From Methylococcales bacterium (GTDB taxonomy: Bacteria > Pseudomonadota > Gammaproteobacteria > Methylococcales > Methylomonadaceae), in assembly GCA_028688755.1 (NCBI GenBank), contig JAQTXN010000002.1, positions 1 to 51,057 on the forward strand: 51,057 bases of DNA. The letters run 5' to 3'. This document shows positions 35,673 to 43,875 of the stretch, one piece after another. The notes below the pieces were generated by a model, which did not search any database, was not told where the DNA came from, and worked only from the letters and a program-made list of their open reading frames with translations. A program made the position numbers and the translations under genes. Each line of letters opens with the position of its first letter. Positions within the stretch are counted from its first letter, which is position 1.

Positions 35673-37673
35673 ATGTTAAAACTTTTAATTTTATTTTTCC
35701 TACAATTGGGCATAACGAATGCCTTTGCCGAAGATAACGTTTTAGATGTCAGTTCGCCTAATCAATCGCCCATATCGCTAACGGAATATCTTGCTGTTTT
35801 AGAAGATTCAACAACGACACTCACACTTGCAGACGTGCAATTACCTGAAAATAACCGTCGTTTTAAAACGCATTTACCGCCCGACGAAACCTTAAATTAC
35901 GGTTTTAGTTCCGCTGCGTATTGGTTGCGATTACCATTGAAAAATAGCAGCGATAAGCCTGTTGAGCGAATGTTAGAAATCAGCGACGCGCTTCTTTCAA
36001 ATGTTGATTTTTATACCCCCAATTTTGATGGCACTTATTCGAGCATTCAAACAGGATTAAGATTACCATTTTCCACTCGCCCTTATAAAAACCGTTATTT
36101 TGTTTTTCCTATCGTATTGCCCGCTAATTCAACGCAACTGTTCTATCTAAGAATTAGGTCAATCACCTCAACGCGCATTCCAACAAAGTTATGGACAACG
36201 CAAGATTTTCGCATTCACGAACGTAATGACTATCAAATTCAAGCACTGTATTTTGGTATGGCGACGACCATGTTATTGTTCAACCTTTTACTTTTTTTGT
36301 TATTGCGCGATGCAATTTATTTGCGCTACATCAATTCTTGTTTTTTTATTGCATTAACCGTGTCTGCTCAGAACGGATTATTCAAGGAGTTTTTATTTCC
36401 TGATTCCACCTTTTGGATTGATAAAACAATGCCTATGTTAGGTGCGGGGCTAGTAATCACTTTTTTATTTTTTATGCGTTCAATGCTTAATACCAAAATT
36501 GTTACGCCAATAATAGATCGTGTAATTAAGATGTTTATTGCTTTTTATTTGCTCATCATCTTTGCACTCATCACCGTGCCACTCCAGATGCCCATCATGC
36601 CTATTGCCACGATATACTTGTTAACGCCGCCTTTATTCTTCATTATCTGTTTAACGTGTGTTTTAAAAAAACAACGCAATGCGTATATTTTCTCTTTTGC
36701 TTTTTTTGTATTCGTTGTTGGCACAGCCACTCACATGCTGAAAAATTTTACCGCGTTACCAACAAATATTTTTACAACTAACTCGGTACAAATTGGCTCG
36801 GCGATTGAAATGATACTTATGGCAATTGCACTTGCAGATCGCTATAAAACGATTCGATTAGAAAAAGAAAACATGCAACAACTGTTAGTTGAAACATTGC
36901 AATCCTCTGAACAAATGTTAGAAGCGAAAGTGATAGAAAGAACCAATGAACTAAAAATAACCAGTGAAAAATTAGAGCAGTTAATTGAAAAAAAGCGCGA
37001 GGACTTAGCCGAAAAAAGCCATTTTTTAGCAATGCTCACGCACGAATTAAAATCACCTATTGCAACCATTGAATTAGCTGCACAAAACATTGAACGGAAT
37101 CAAAATGTTCAAATAAATCAGTTGAGCCTAAAACATATTCAAGCAGCCACACACGATATGGCAACAATTACTGAACGGTGCTTACAAGCGGATAAATTAG
37201 AACAAGCGAACCTGCCACTCAATGTGTCAACATTTCCGCTTCACACGCTAATTCATGATAGAAGAAGTCAAGGGCAATTTCTAACGCCAGACGATTCAGT
37301 ACGATTACAAATTGATATTTCTCCGCAAATTCTCATCACTAGCGACCAGTTATTATGTCGAATTATCATGAGCAATCTCATCGAAAATGCGCTCAAGTAT
37401 TCGCCAGCAAAAAGTTTGGTTTTCATTTCGGCAAACTATGACACGCAAAAATCTGTTTTGTTCATTTCTGTGTTTAACGAGGTGGGTAAAACGGGCAAGC
37501 CTGATGCAACAAAAATTTTTGAAAAGTATTACCGTAGTCCAGATGCTCAACGGTTACGCGGCACGGGACTTGGCTTATGGCTCGTTCAAGGGATTGCCAT
37601 ACAATTAGGCGGACGAGTTGATTACATAGACCACAACGACAAAGTAGAATTTCAACTATGCTTACCTCAATAA
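35673..37673 (+). CDS. 7TMR-DISM sensor histidine kinase (paralogue 3)
   Basis: A 666-residue sensor, 2 nt after paralogue 2. It shares the signal segment, DISMED2 domain and 7TM region (resembling paralogue 1 more closely in the TM part, e.g. NLLLFLLLRDA), but the output is HisKA plus HATPase. Phosphoacceptor His457 is in MLTHELKSPIA, the N-box is NLIENALKYSP (Asn572) and the G2 box is RGTGLGLWLV. The usual DxGxG box is instead FNEVGKTGKPD with Asn602; I recall similar N...GKPD-type variants in other 7TMR-DISM kinases, so this is probably a subfamily trait rather than decay. It overlaps the response regulator by 16 nt. Confidence 0.9.
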   Translation: MLKLLILFFLQLGITNAFAEDNVLDVSSPNQSPISLTEYLAVLEDSTTTLTLADVQLPENNRRFKTHLPPDETLNYGFSSAAYWLRLPLKNSSDKPVERMLEISDALLSNVDFYTPNFDGTYSSIQTGLRLPFSTRPYKNRYFVFPIVLPANSTQLFYLRIRSITSTRIPTKLWTTQDFRIHERNDYQIQALYFGMATTMLLFNLLLFLLLRDAIYLRYINSCFFIALTVSAQNGLFKEFLFPDSTFWIDKTMPMLGAGLVITFLFFMRSMLNTKIVTPIIDRVIKMFIAFYLLIIFALITVPLQMPIMPIATIYLLTPPLFFIICLTCVLKKQRNAYIFSFAFFVFVVGTATHMLKNFTALPTNIFTTNSVQIGSAIEMILMAIALADRYKTIRLEKENMQQLLVETLQSSEQMLEAKVIERTNELKITSEKLEQLIEKKREDLAEKSHFLAMLTHELKSPIATIELAAQNIERNQNVQINQLSLKHIQAATHDMATITERCLQADKLEQANLPLNVSTFPLHTLIHDRRSQGQFLTPDDSVRLQIDISPQILITSDQLLCRIIMSNLIENALKYSPAKSLVFISANYDTQKSVLFISVFNEVGKTGKPDATKIFEKYYRSPDAQRLRGTGLGLWLVQGIAIQLGGRVDYIDHNDKVEFQLCLPQ

Positions 37674-38371
37674 CATTTGAACCGCCACTACGCATTATCG
37701 TAGTGGAGGATTACACCAGTTTGCGTGAGCAATTAGTGATTCATTTGCAAGCCGATGGGCATTGTGTACTGGGCGCAGATTCAGGTGAAGAATTAGACGA
37801 ATTAGTCCAAAGTGGGGTGAAACCTGATATGTTGATATTGGATTTAAATTTACCGTTAGAAGATGGCAACAGCATTGCGAAACGAATGCGCCAGGCGTTC
37901 CCCCATATTGGAATTGTGATGCACACAGTTCGCACGTCAACCTCAGAAAAAACCAAAGGTTATTTGAGTGGCGCGGATATTTATGTCAGTAAACCCGCAA
38001 GTCCGCTTGAAATTAGTGCAGCCGTTTTAAGTTTAGGACGGCGATTAAATCGCGTTGTTGAAAATACCGCGTGGATGCTCGATATAAAAAGGCAGTTGTT
38101 ATTTATAACTTGTAACCAACCTATTGCACTGCACCCCGCTGAAGTATTAACACTCAATCATTTAGCCTTAGCCCCCAATCACTTAGCAAATTCCGAACAA
38201 TTATTAGAACTGTTAAAACCCATTCATTCAGACTGGGACAAAGCGAATCTTGAAGTACATTTTAGTCGGTTACGCAAGAAAATCGCCCCTTTTTTAGATG
38301 ATTTACCAAGCATTAAAATGGTGCGTGGCGCGGGTTACCAACTTTGTTTTCCGTTAAAAATTCAAGCGTAG
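37658..38371 (+). CDS. OmpR-type response regulator, partner of the 7TMR-DISM kinase
   Basis: A 237-residue regulator: receiver domain (about 10-125) with acidic pocket in IIVVEDYTSLRE, phosphoacceptor Asp62 (MLILDLNLPLEDG), Thr/Ser and Lys (YVSKPASP), then a winged-helix DNA-binding domain ending in IKMVRGAGYQLCFPL. The start overlaps the kinase 3' end by 16 nt, so the two are coupled and very likely a cognate pair. Targets are unknown; autoregulation of the receptor array is a natural guess. Confidence 0.9.
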   Translation: MLTSITFEPPLRIIVVEDYTSLREQLVIHLQADGHCVLGADSGEELDELVQSGVKPDMLILDLNLPLEDGNSIAKRMRQAFPHIGIVMHTVRTSTSEKTKGYLSGADIYVSKPASPLEISAAVLSLGRRLNRVVENTAWMLDIKRQLLFITCNQPIALHPAEVLTLNHLALAPNHLANSEQLLELLKPIHSDWDKANLEVHFSRLRKKIAPFLDDLPSIKMVRGAGYQLCFPLKIQA

Positions 38372-38514
38372 TTTTTGATTTTAATCCGTATATGTGACTG
38401 TTTTATTGCAAGAAATTGCAAGGTTCGATGTAACGCATTCTGTAAAATAATCCCAAACAATTAAAATTGTCCGTTAAAAATAGGACATTGAATAAAAATG
38501 CAAGGGTTGAGAGT

Positions 38515-39882
38515 ATGAAAGCGTTAGTGAAAAAGATTTTTACATCCAAAAAAGCTGATGAGTTGCAGGATTCAAGTGCTACTGTTTTAGAAACAGACTC
38601 GCAAAACGAGGTATTGAAAATCACAAAACCTATGGCTAAAAGTCATAGCAAATTGCCATTGACCATTCTGAAAAAATTAGCTCCTATTCGTGATTTGCCA
38701 GATGAAGAATTGCAACTTATTGAACAAGAAGTTTCTATTTACGCGCCTGAATCCATTCTTTTCATTTTGGGTGAAAAAAGCGACAAAATGTATTATCTGC
38801 TAAAAGGTCGTATTAAATTGACCTCAGATGGTGCGGATTCTTATTACATTGACGGCAACACGGCGTTATCTAATTTACCTATTAACAGTGGAAAAATGTA
38901 CGGTGCAACCGCCATCACGCAAACAGAATGCACCGTATTATCGGTTTCCCCTTCCGTTTTGCATTGGTGGATAAATGAAAGCAAAGTAAAAACAAACAAT
39001 GACCCCATTGATTTACTTGATTTTTCATTACCTAAAGAAGTGCCAGTTACGCAGTTTTTTCAGAATTTATCGCTTGCTTGTCGAGAAAATAAATTAAGTT
39101 TGCCAACGCTTCCACAAGTTGCCATCCAACTGCGTAAAGCGATGAGCGAAGATATTGGCATTGATGAAGCCGTAAAAATTATTCAACTTGATGTCATCGT
39201 GGTGACGCGCCTGATTCAACTCGCAAACAGTGCGCTGTATGCGTCTTTAAAACCTGTAACCAATTGCCACGATGCGGTTGCTCGTTTGGGATTAAAAGCG
39301 ACGAATCAATTAGTCATGAGCATTAGCGTCAAACAATTATTTCAAAGCAAATCGCCAGAATTCATTTTAAAAATGAAATACTTGTGGCAAAAAAGCGTAC
39401 ACGTTTCGAGTTTGAGTTTTGTGCTTGCACAAGAATCAGGTGTTGTCAGTCCAGAAGATGCGTTACTTGCGGGGTTAATTTGCGATATTGGCGCGATCCC
39501 ATTACTGAATTTTGCTGAAAAGAATCATGAAGACGCGCCGAGTTTGGATGAATTACAAAATGCGATGCCTTATTTGAATCCAGAGATGGGAGCATTTGTT
39601 TTGCAACAATTGAAGTTTTCTGATGAATTAAGTGAAATTCCAAAACACGGCGAAAATTGGTTTTACGAAAGTGGGCAAGAAGAATTGACCTTAACGGATA
39701 TTGTTATTTTGGCAAAATTCCACAGTTATTTAGGAACAGAACAGGCAAAAAATTTACCCTATATCAACGCTATTCCTGCTTACACAAAACTCAAAAATAA
39801 AAAATTAAGCCCTGACTTTTCTCTCGATGTAGTGTCGAAAGCGCAGCAACGCATTCGCTCGGCAATGGAAGTTTTTGCGTGA
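38515..39882 (+). CDS. cNMP-binding-like / HDOD domain signalling protein
   Basis: A 455-residue protein. Residues about 45-165 resemble a cyclic-nucleotide-binding fold (ESILFILGEKSDKMYYLLKG followed by RIKL). Residues about 190-400 are an HDOD domain: LPTLPQVAIQLRKAMSED, VTRLIQLANSALY and CHDAVARLGLKATNQLVMS. HDOD proteins lack the HD metal catalytic pair and act as adaptors in signalling and motility. ATG 38515 with GAGAG close before it is chosen; a TTG at 38467 would add 16 residues without support. Promoter region 38372-38514 has AT-rich palindromes (CAATTAAAATTG) but no clear box. Confidence 0.85.
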   Translation: MKALVKKIFTSKKADELQDSSATVLETDSQNEVLKITKPMAKSHSKLPLTILKKLAPIRDLPDEELQLIEQEVSIYAPESILFILGEKSDKMYYLLKGRIKLTSDGADSYYIDGNTALSNLPINSGKMYGATAITQTECTVLSVSPSVLHWWINESKVKTNNDPIDLLDFSLPKEVPVTQFFQNLSLACRENKLSLPTLPQVAIQLRKAMSEDIGIDEAVKIIQLDVIVVTRLIQLANSALYASLKPVTNCHDAVARLGLKATNQLVMSISVKQLFQSKSPEFILKMKYLWQKSVHVSSLSFVLAQESGVVSPEDALLAGLICDIGAIPLLNFAEKNHEDAPSLDELQNAMPYLNPEMGAFVLQQLKFSDELSEIPKHGENWFYESGQEELTLTDIVILAKFHSYLGTEQAKNLPYINAIPAYTKLKNKKLSPDFSLDVVSKAQQRIRSAMEVFA

Positions 39883-39902
39883 TATTTCACTAATAGAAAA
39901 TA

Positions 39903-39926
39903 GGGGCAGACTTATGTATCTGCCCC
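39903..39926. repeat. GGGGCAGA palindrome between convergent genes (terminator-like)
   Basis: GGGGCAGA-8 nt-TCTGCCCC forms an 8-bp perfect stem in the 52-nt gap between two convergent genes. It could end transcription from both sides although no long T-run adjoins. It belongs with the GGGC-arm palindromes at 31753 and 42574. Confidence 0.6.
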
Positions 39927-39934
39927 ACACTTCA

Positions 39935-41851
39935 TCATTTAACCACTTCTTTCCAATTTAACTGTCCACGATTTCCAACTGTTCCGCTAGAGAAACAGTG
40001 ATTGACGTTTGAAATGTTCACATTTGTTAACGTCGCATTCAACACTGTTCCAAATACCTGAGCATTAGTGATTGTGCCACTGACAATATCGCCCGCATCA
40101 AGGCGAGTTTCGCCATTAACGCTGGTGGTGCGGGCATTCTCAATCACAGCATTCGTTAACGTGCCACGAATGCGTCGCCCTTTGGTTAATACATCGTTTG
40201 CAATGGCACCTTGATAGATTCCCGTAGCGATACTACCGCGTACTGGCTTATTTTCGTTATTTGCACCTGCGGTTATCATGCCGCCAGTAATTGTGCCAGT
40301 CGTGTTGCCGCCTTTCACGGTAATGTAAGAGCCATTCGCCTTTAAATTTCCAGAGCTATCAATATAGTCAACGGCAGTATCAATGAAAACATCGGCAAGC
40401 GTCACATTGGTTAATTTAACAGGCGTTGCTTGATTCCCGCCTGTAATCGTCGCATTGCTAATATCCATTTGCCCGCCAGCCAATTTGACACCGTATTTAA
40501 TTTTTAATTTCGATTGGCTGCCATCAGGCTTCACGTCTAAAGGTGTGCTTAAATCAAGCGATTGCGAGGTTGTTGCATTGGCAAGTCGTACTCGTTTAAT
40601 GGTTAAACCTGTTAATTGTTCGTTGGCGTATTTTTTCCCACCATCATCACAAGTTTGCACTTCGCTGGTGATAGCTTCATAAGCCTTAGCCGTTGGATCA
40701 GAAGGTAAGGGAATACATTCTTCTCCTGCATTTGGATTCACACATTTAGTTTGTGGGTCATTTGGCAACGGCTTAGCATCGGATGAAGGTGTACATTTCC
40801 CCAAATAATATGACGGACTTTCTTGATTAACATCCCACTCAGAAACCGAAATCATTTGATCGCTAGGCGTTTGGTTTTTGTTGCAAATATCGATGGCAAT
40901 TTCTAATTCGTCTTTGCTGGTATCAACACCTGTATTGCCTGTCGCAATCACATCATAAATTCCTGGTTTCAGGTCAATTGCTGGGGTAAATGCCCAAAAG
41001 CCATTTTCAGTAATACTCACAGGCGTTGCTTCAACTACCACGTTATAACTTTCATTTGAGGTTGATTTTTTAGCCAATGAAATTGTCAGCGAGGTACTTT
41101 GCCCCGCAGAACCTGTGATAACGGGTCTTGCCGTGCTTGTTTTCAACGGGTTCACAGTCGGTAAAAATGATTCTGAAGTAGGCATATCCTCGCATTCATC
41201 ATCGTCAAGTTGTTGACCAACAGGACATGAACACGCGCCATTAACAAGCAATTGCCCAGTGGGACAGGTTATTGTTGTGCAAATGCCATTAACAAGTGAT
41301 TGTCCTGATGGACACGTTTTTGTACAAACGCCACCGATTAACACTTGTCCAGAGGGACAAACCGTTGTACATACATTATTGACAAACGATTGACCTGTCG
41401 GACAAACACATCCATCTTGAGCTGCGTTTAAAACTTGTCCACCTGTACAGCTAGGCGGCGTGATACACGCTTCTCCTGTGTCATCCGCCACAAAACCTGT
41501 TGGGCAAGTTTCACATTGGTTAGTTTGATTATTAAGTATTTGATTCTCAGCACAAATCTCTGGTGTTTCTGTTGAACCATCACATTTACCATTGATATAA
41601 AATTCGTCGGCGAGTTTTTTGCCGCTAGCTTTGTGTTTGCTATGTCCATTTAATCCGTTGATAGATATGTTAATTACAACGTAACCGCCGTTACCCTTTC
41701 GGTGACAAATGCGAACTTTTGCCCCCCCATCTGTTAATGCAGCAGCGGGAATAGGGGCAACATCTTGTGTCCAAACAAACGCCCCCGCGTTCACGGGTAG
41801 CAAAAATGTCATTAACAAAATAAGGAAGAAAAATGTATTTTTCATATTCAT
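39935..41851 (-). CDS. Secreted Cys-rich repeat protein with CHRxGNG domain and beta-helix-like C-terminus
   Basis: A 638-residue exported protein. ATG 41851 has AGAGG 7 nt upstream and starts the signal peptide (KNTFFFLILLMTFLLPVNAG). Residues about 45-75 contain VRICHRKGNGGYVVINISI then NGHSKH, a Cys/His motif seen in various secreted bacterial proteins. Residues about 90-210 are Cys-rich repeats of about 14-16 residues of the type C-P-x-G-Q-x-L-V-N-G-x-C-T. After a spacer and a Cys-containing region, residues about 430-620 are Asn/Thr/Gly-rich repeats (GTITNAQVFGTVLNATLTNV) typical of a beta-helix, ending at a Cys-containing tail. Function unknown; likely envelope or extracellular. It follows the CZB-like gene by 62 nt. 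Confidence 0.75.
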   Translation of the reverse strand: MNMKNTFFFLILLMTFLLPVNAGAFVWTQDVAPIPAAALTDGGAKVRICHRKGNGGYVVINISINGLNGHSKHKASGKKLADEFYINGKCDGSTETPEICAENQILNNQTNQCETCPTGFVADDTGEACITPPSCTGGQVLNAAQDGCVCPTGQSFVNNVCTTVCPSGQVLIGGVCTKTCPSGQSLVNGICTTITCPTGQLLVNGACSCPVGQQLDDDECEDMPTSESFLPTVNPLKTSTARPVITGSAGQSTSLTISLAKKSTSNESYNVVVEATPVSITENGFWAFTPAIDLKPGIYDVIATGNTGVDTSKDELEIAIDICNKNQTPSDQMISVSEWDVNQESPSYYLGKCTPSSDAKPLPNDPQTKCVNPNAGEECIPLPSDPTAKAYEAITSEVQTCDDGGKKYANEQLTGLTIKRVRLANATTSQSLDLSTPLDVKPDGSQSKLKIKYGVKLAGGQMDISNATITGGNQATPVKLTNVTLADVFIDTAVDYIDSSGNLKANGSYITVKGGNTTGTITGGMITAGANNENKPVRGSIATGIYQGAIANDVLTKGRRIRGTLTNAVIENARTTSVNGETRLDAGDIVSGTITNAQVFGTVLNATLTNVNISNVNHCFSSGTVGNRGQLNWKEVVK

Positions 41852-41913
41852 TTGATTACCTCTTTTAGTCTGTGCAAAAAATGGGGTACCGATTGAATCC
41901 AAAATAGATTTTG

Positions 41914-42378
41914 TTAGTTCACGATGGAACCGTTATTATTTCGCCCCACAGAATTATCAAATTCTTTTTTAAGTGCGAAAATGGCTTCAACAACCGCATT
42001 TGAGGCGTATTCAAAAGCAGAGGAAGATTCGGTTAATCGTGATGCGGCATCGTAGCGTTTTGCGTTGATGTATTCGGCAACTTTACTTGCCTGAAGATGA
42101 AAATCGGAGTTCTTTTTTCGTAAGTCGTAATAGCTTTGCAGTTTTGCGACATGTGGATGTGAAGCGTCGTCATGTAACCAATGACCCAAATCTGAAAGAC
42201 TTCCATTAAGCATTTCACTGATGTCTAACGTTTCTTTATTGGTAATGGCGTTGTATATCCTTTCTTTCCAAAAAGCATGGCTTGCTATCAGAATGTGATG
42301 ATCGTCAGCACGCCGAAACTTAATCGGAACGAGATTTTTTACAGGAAGAGTAAGAATCTCTTTTCGTTTTTCATCCAT
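41914..42378 (-). CDS. Stand-alone CZB-like domain protein with missing zinc ligands
   Basis: A 154-residue soluble protein that resembles the chemoreceptor zinc-binding (CZB) four-helix bundle. The first conserved helix reads ASHAFWKERIYNAI (His retained); the second motif reads SDLGHWLHD where CZB has C-x-L-G-x-W, so Cys is Ser; the third reads NSDFHLQASKV where H-x-x-x-H is usual, so the first His is Asn. Two of four ligands are gone. No GGDEF or MCP domain is fused. It could be a degenerate or re-purposed metal sensor; hemerythrin is the main alternative but the LGHW motif favours CZB. It is upstream of, and codirectional with, the secreted Cys-rich gene. Confidence 0.6.
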   Translation of the reverse strand: MDEKRKEILTLPVKNLVPIKFRRADDHHILIASHAFWKERIYNAITNKETLDISEMLNGSLSDLGHWLHDDASHPHVAKLQSYYDLRKKNSDFHLQASKVAEYINAKRYDAASRLTESSSAFEYASNAVVEAIFALKKEFDNSVGRNNNGSIVN

Positions 42379-42536
42379 AATTTTTACCTGTTGCTATGTT
42401 TAGCGAAGTAGATGTTTTCGGCATTGTCATGCAAAACCTGTTACTAAATCAAACATTGGATAAATTTTCTCGTTCAATTTCTTCAATTGAATCCGAAAAA
42501 GTCTAACACTGCGTATGTTACATTTTAAAAACTAAC

Positions 42537-42678
42537 GTTACGCAACAATGAAACGTAAAAACGTAGTAAAAACGTAGGGGCGAATCATATTCGCCCACCA
42601 ATACTCGAATGTTTCAAATGTCGGCGTTGCGTGAATACTTGGGCGAATATGATTCGCCCCTACAAAACGTTGCGTAAC
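42537..42678. mobile_element. MITE-like nested inverted-repeat element
   Basis: This 142-bp element fills most of the 354-nt gap 42379-42732. The outermost arms are GTTACGCAAC (42537-42546) and its exact inverse (42669-42678). Inside is a perfect 24-bp inverted repeat, 42574-42597 with 42640-42663, around a 42-nt centre. Each 24-bp arm is itself a hairpin (GGGCGAAT-CAT-ATTCGCCC). Three ACGTA-containing direct repeats occupy 42551-42576. No ORF of note lies within. This is the structure of a non-autonomous repeat or REP-like bimer; no clear target-site duplication is visible. Confidence 0.6.
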
Positions 42679-42732
42679 ATCAGTTAAAAACGTAAATTTC
42701 AGCCATAAATTTTAGAAATCATAACAACTTCA

Positions 42733-43875
42733 ATGATTGAAAAACTCCTCACCACACAGGGCGAATTCGCCTTACAACGCTTGCCAAAAGAAAGCCACGA
42801 ATCGTTACGCGCTTGGGATGCCGCTGATGAATACGTTTTGCAACATATCGAAACATTGAACTTACCAAAGACAACGCATGTTTTAATTCTAAACGACAGT
42901 TTTGGTGCGTTAGCTTGTGCGTTGCATTTATTTCAACCATACGCACTTTCAGATTCGTATCTTTCGCAACAAGCCACACGTTTGAATTTAGCGGCAAATA
43001 ATTTGCCTGAATCGTCAGTAACACTTCTTAAAAGTGTTGACGTGTTGCCTCACGTTTTTGACTTGGTGATTATCAAAGTCCCAAAAACCTTGGCGTTATT
43101 TGAATTTCAGCTATTGCAACTGCGCTCGCATATTAACGAAAACACGCAAATCATTGCCTTGGGCATGATTAAAATTTTAACGCCGAGTGTTTGGCAAATG
43201 CTCGAACGTATTATTGGTAAAACGCAAACTTCGCTGGCACAAAAAAAAGCCCGTTTGATTTTCGCAACGCTTGATTCTGATTTGTCGCCGCCACAAAATC
43301 CGTATCCGATTCGGTATATTTTGGAAAATACCGATTATGAAATTAGCAACCACGCGAATGTTTTTTCGCGCGAAAAACTCGATATTGGGACGCGATTTTT
43401 TCTTGAGCATTTGCCAAAATCAGACAAATATCGTGACATTATCGACTTGGGTTGTGGCAATGGAATTGTGGGTTTGATGGCGGCACAAAAAAATCCAACT
43501 GCAACGATTCATTTTGTTGATGAATCTTTTATGGCAATCGAATCGGCGCGGGAAAATTTTGAAAAAGCATTTAAAAATCGAATCGCACACTTTCACGTTG
43601 GCAATTGTTTAACCGATTTTACGGAAAATTCGGCAGATTTGGTTTTGTGCAATCCGCCGTTTCATCAACAACATGTTATTGGTGATTTCATCGCGCAAAC
43701 GATGTTTAAACAAGCAAAAAACGCGTTACGCCAACATGGTGAATTGCTCGTGATTGGTAATCGTCACTTGAATTATGGCGTGTCGTTGTCGCGTATTTTT
43801 GGGAAAGCGAATGTGAAACTGCTCGCGCAAAATAACAAATTTCAAGTCTGGCAAGCGCGATTATTGCGCGAGTAA
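42733..43875 (+). CDS. rlmG: 23S rRNA (guanine-1835-N2)-methyltransferase RlmG
   Basis: A 380-residue tandem methyltransferase-fold protein that methylates G1835 of 23S rRNA with S-adenosylmethionine. The catalytically dead N-terminal domain has AWDAADEYVLQHIE and LILNDSFGALACAL, closely matching E. coli RlmG; the C-terminal domain has the SAM motif DLGCGNGIVGLMAA and the catalytic NPPFHQQHVIGDF. Length equals that of RlmG (378) and the VFSREKLDIGTRFFLEHLP linker is characteristic, favouring it over RsmC. The 3' end overlaps the convergent kinase gene by 15 nt. Confidence 0.95.
   Translation: MIEKLLTTQGEFALQRLPKESHESLRAWDAADEYVLQHIETLNLPKTTHVLILNDSFGALACALHLFQPYALSDSYLSQQATRLNLAANNLPESSVTLLKSVDVLPHVFDLVIIKVPKTLALFEFQLLQLRSHINENTQIIALGMIKILTPSVWQMLERIIGKTQTSLAQKKARLIFATLDSDLSPPQNPYPIRYILENTDYEISNHANVFSREKLDIGTRFFLEHLPKSDKYRDIIDLGCGNGIVGLMAAQKNPTATIHFVDESFMAIESARENFEKAFKNRIAHFHVGNCLTDFTENSADLVLCNPPFHQQHVIGDFIAQTMFKQAKNALRQHGELLVIGNRHLNYGVSLSRIFGKANVKLLAQNNKFQVWQARLLRE

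Noticed and set aside
37386..37673. Degenerate kinase domain as a pseudogene
   Set aside because: The frame is intact, H, N and G2 boxes are kept and it overlaps an intact regulator; the odd G1 box is more likely a subfamily trait.
42537..42678. CRISPR-like repeat
   Set aside because: The two long arms are inverted, not direct, only two copies exist and there are no spacers or cas genes.
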